From: Pontiellaceae bacterium B12227
GTDB taxonomy: Bacteria; Verrucomicrobiota; Kiritimatiellia; Kiritimatiellales; Pontiellaceae
Direction: 5' to 3'
Length of the DNA: 64,000 nucleotides
Assembly (NCBI GenBank): GCA_029432775.1
Contig: JAROAZ010000010.1
Location: 1-64,000 of the forward strand
The notes below the pieces were generated by a model. That model had not been told where the DNA came from. It did no database searches and saw only the letters and a program-made list of their open reading frames with translations. The number at the start of each line of letters is the position of its first letter. The first letter of the stretch is position 1. A program made the position numbers and the translations under genes. Shown here one piece after another: positions 63,193-64,000 of the stretch.

Positions 63193-63930
63193 TCAGGTGG
63201 CAACCGACGCTATTATCTCCTTCAATTCTTCAATGGTGTATGCAGGCCGTTTCTGATGAAGCATGGCATGGCAATTTGGGCAGACAGGTTTGAGGTCATT
63301 GATCGGATCGACCCCGTATTCTTCACCGACTTCTGCCAAATCTTTTTCATGATGAACATGGATGAACTTTTCACCCAGCTTTCCATATTTGGCAAAAAAC
63401 CTGAAATCGCAGACCGTGCACACTCTGCCATAGTGTTCAATGCACTTCCGTCGTGCAGTCGGATTCCGTTCATAAGAATTTACAACAACAGCTTTCTTCG
63501 CACCCTCGAATAATCTGGATTGACCGCTGATTTCATCAGGATAGTCAGTGCCGAATTGAGCAATCTCATAACTAGATTCCAACTCGGTTAACTTTTCAGA
63601 CAATGTCTGCTGATACCTTCCGTTCGGTTGGTCGGCGTAATAAACAATGTGTTGCCGTGCTGCCGAAATGGCTAGTGTGAAAGCCTCTTTACCCAGATCA
63701 TCGCCAATCAAGCGTATCAACTCCAGTGTCGCTTCAACATTGAGGGTTCGGTTATATCCCTTGCCCTCACGCATCATTCGGTAGTTCTGCACAATGTTGT
63801 GTGCGGACGACCTGTTTAACCACCCAGCCGCTTCTGCATGGTCGATTGCATCCTTCCATTTCATTTCATGCAGATAGACCTGCTTTGCAAATGGATAAAA
63901 ATTACCAATAGCTTCGGACGTAATTTTCAT
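63193..63930 (-). CDS. HNH endonuclease, McrA-like
   Basis: 245 residues. C-terminal HNH fold with Cys 171 and 174 (CTVCDF), His 193-194 (IHVHHEKDL), Asn 211 (NDLKPVCPNCHAMLH) and Cys 217 and 220 as zinc ligands. The N-terminal 125 residues (LHEMKWKDAIDHAEAAGWLNRSSA; YNRTLNVEATLELIRLIGDD) form the helical domain often preceding HNH in restriction-type enzymes and may sense DNA modification. It likely cuts foreign DNA. First complete gene of the minus-strand cargo in this window. Confidence 0.88.
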   Translation of the reverse strand: MKITSEAIGNFYPFAKQVYLHEMKWKDAIDHAEAAGWLNRSSAHNIVQNYRMMREGKGYNRTLNVEATLELIRLIGDDLGKEAFTLAISAARQHIVYYADQPNGRYQQTLSEKLTELESSYEIAQFGTDYPDEISGQSRLFEGAKKAVVVNSYERNPTARRKCIEHYGRVCTVCDFRFFAKYGKLGEKFIHVHHEKDLAEVGEEYGVDPINDLKPVCPNCHAMLHQKRPAYTIEELKEIIASVAT

Positions 63931-63945
63931 AATTCAAATCAGACG

Positions 63946-64000
63946 TTAAGTTTGTTTAGGGAAGAGATTCCTGATTTCATTTCGTGCCCGGATCGGCCAG
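63946..64000 (-). CDS. Possible C-terminus of a further cargo gene (cut by window edge)
   Basis: On the minus strand a frame enters from the right edge, reads WPIRARNEIRNLFPKQT and stops at TAA, 15 bases before the HNH start. If real it would be the gene upstream of the HNH endonuclease in the same transcript. Only 17 residues are visible. Confidence 0.35.
   Translation of the reverse strand, partial: WPIRARNEIRNLFPKQT

Noticed and set aside
63120-63951. Possible integron cassette around the HNH gene (GCTTAAC and GTTAAGT)
   Set aside because: The cores are about 820 bases apart with a gene between and in the wrong arrangement for one attC site.

Overview
The window looks like a chromosomal segment from a PVC-superphylum bacterium, most plausibly a Kiritimatiellota-type anaerobe (formerly Verrucomicrobia subdivision 5). 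This is inferred from the protein families: many secreted SHD1, leucine-rich-repeat and thioredoxin-like proteins, a PEP-CTERM protein, a complete Tol-Pal envelope operon, and an anaerobe-style cluster of NifX/NifU/Mrp/DUF5320 proteins. No rRNA is present, so the placement rests on gene content only.

Layout. 1-78: last codons of an IS110-type transposase. 213-11868: a plus-strand array of secreted or membrane proteins in which the same modules recur (SHD1, LRR-thioredoxin, a small four-helix membrane protein, a duplicated unknown domain). The array carries decayed copies, one frameshifted LRR-thioredoxin gene and a duplicated leader plus signal peptide, so it has grown and decayed by local duplication. 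12115-14908: Rrf2-type regulator, flavodoxin-ferredoxin protein, MFS transporter and a small STAS/SpoIIAA-like protein. 15149-26698, minus strand: a redox and metal/sulfur cluster (methyltransferase, cation/proton antiporter with CBS pair, ferredoxin, radical SAM protein, peroxiredoxin, metallo-beta-lactamase-fold protein, three NifX/NifB-like proteins, CoA-disulfide-reductase/rhodanese, Mrp ATPase, NifU-like scaffold, an overlooked 43-residue CxxC protein, DUF5320). An intact IS4-family element sits in this cluster and has removed the last eight residues of the rhodanese fusion.

27095-38455: alpha/beta hydrolase, lipoprotein, MacB-MacA-TolC type efflux operon, secreted trypsin-like protease, the cmoA-cmoB tRNA wobble-uridine pair, a PEP-CTERM protein and an alanine-valine type aminotransferase. 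38614-44485: a four-gene plus-strand run of a trypsin-like protease and secreted or membrane proteins. 44652-45265: a PIN/Phd toxin-antitoxin pair. 45804-50510: pheS, 6-phosphofructokinase, the bifunctional NAD(P)HX repair enzyme and pdxJ. 50571-55564, minus strand: tolQ-tolR-tolA-tolB-pal followed by a membrane protein with two degenerate GGDEF-like domains.

55852-64000: the left end of an integrative element. A 3' half of a CAT-anticodon tRNA is followed by a tyrosine recombinase with an unusual insertion, an AlpA-like HTH protein, a cysteine-motif protein, a DUF3987 primase-type protein, and cargo on the opposite strand: an unrecognised 564-residue protein and an HNH endonuclease that look like a candidate defence module.

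Across the window runs a dispersed 15-bp palindrome, TTCCAA-N3-TTGGAA, with eleven perfect copies against about 0.004 expected by chance. Many lie just upstream of start codons, and two perfect copies plus one degenerate copy lie in front of pheS. Other structured repeats include a five-hairpin chain before pheS, a 7-bp tandem repeat next to nnr, and hairpin repeats at 7302-7411 and 35232-35293.
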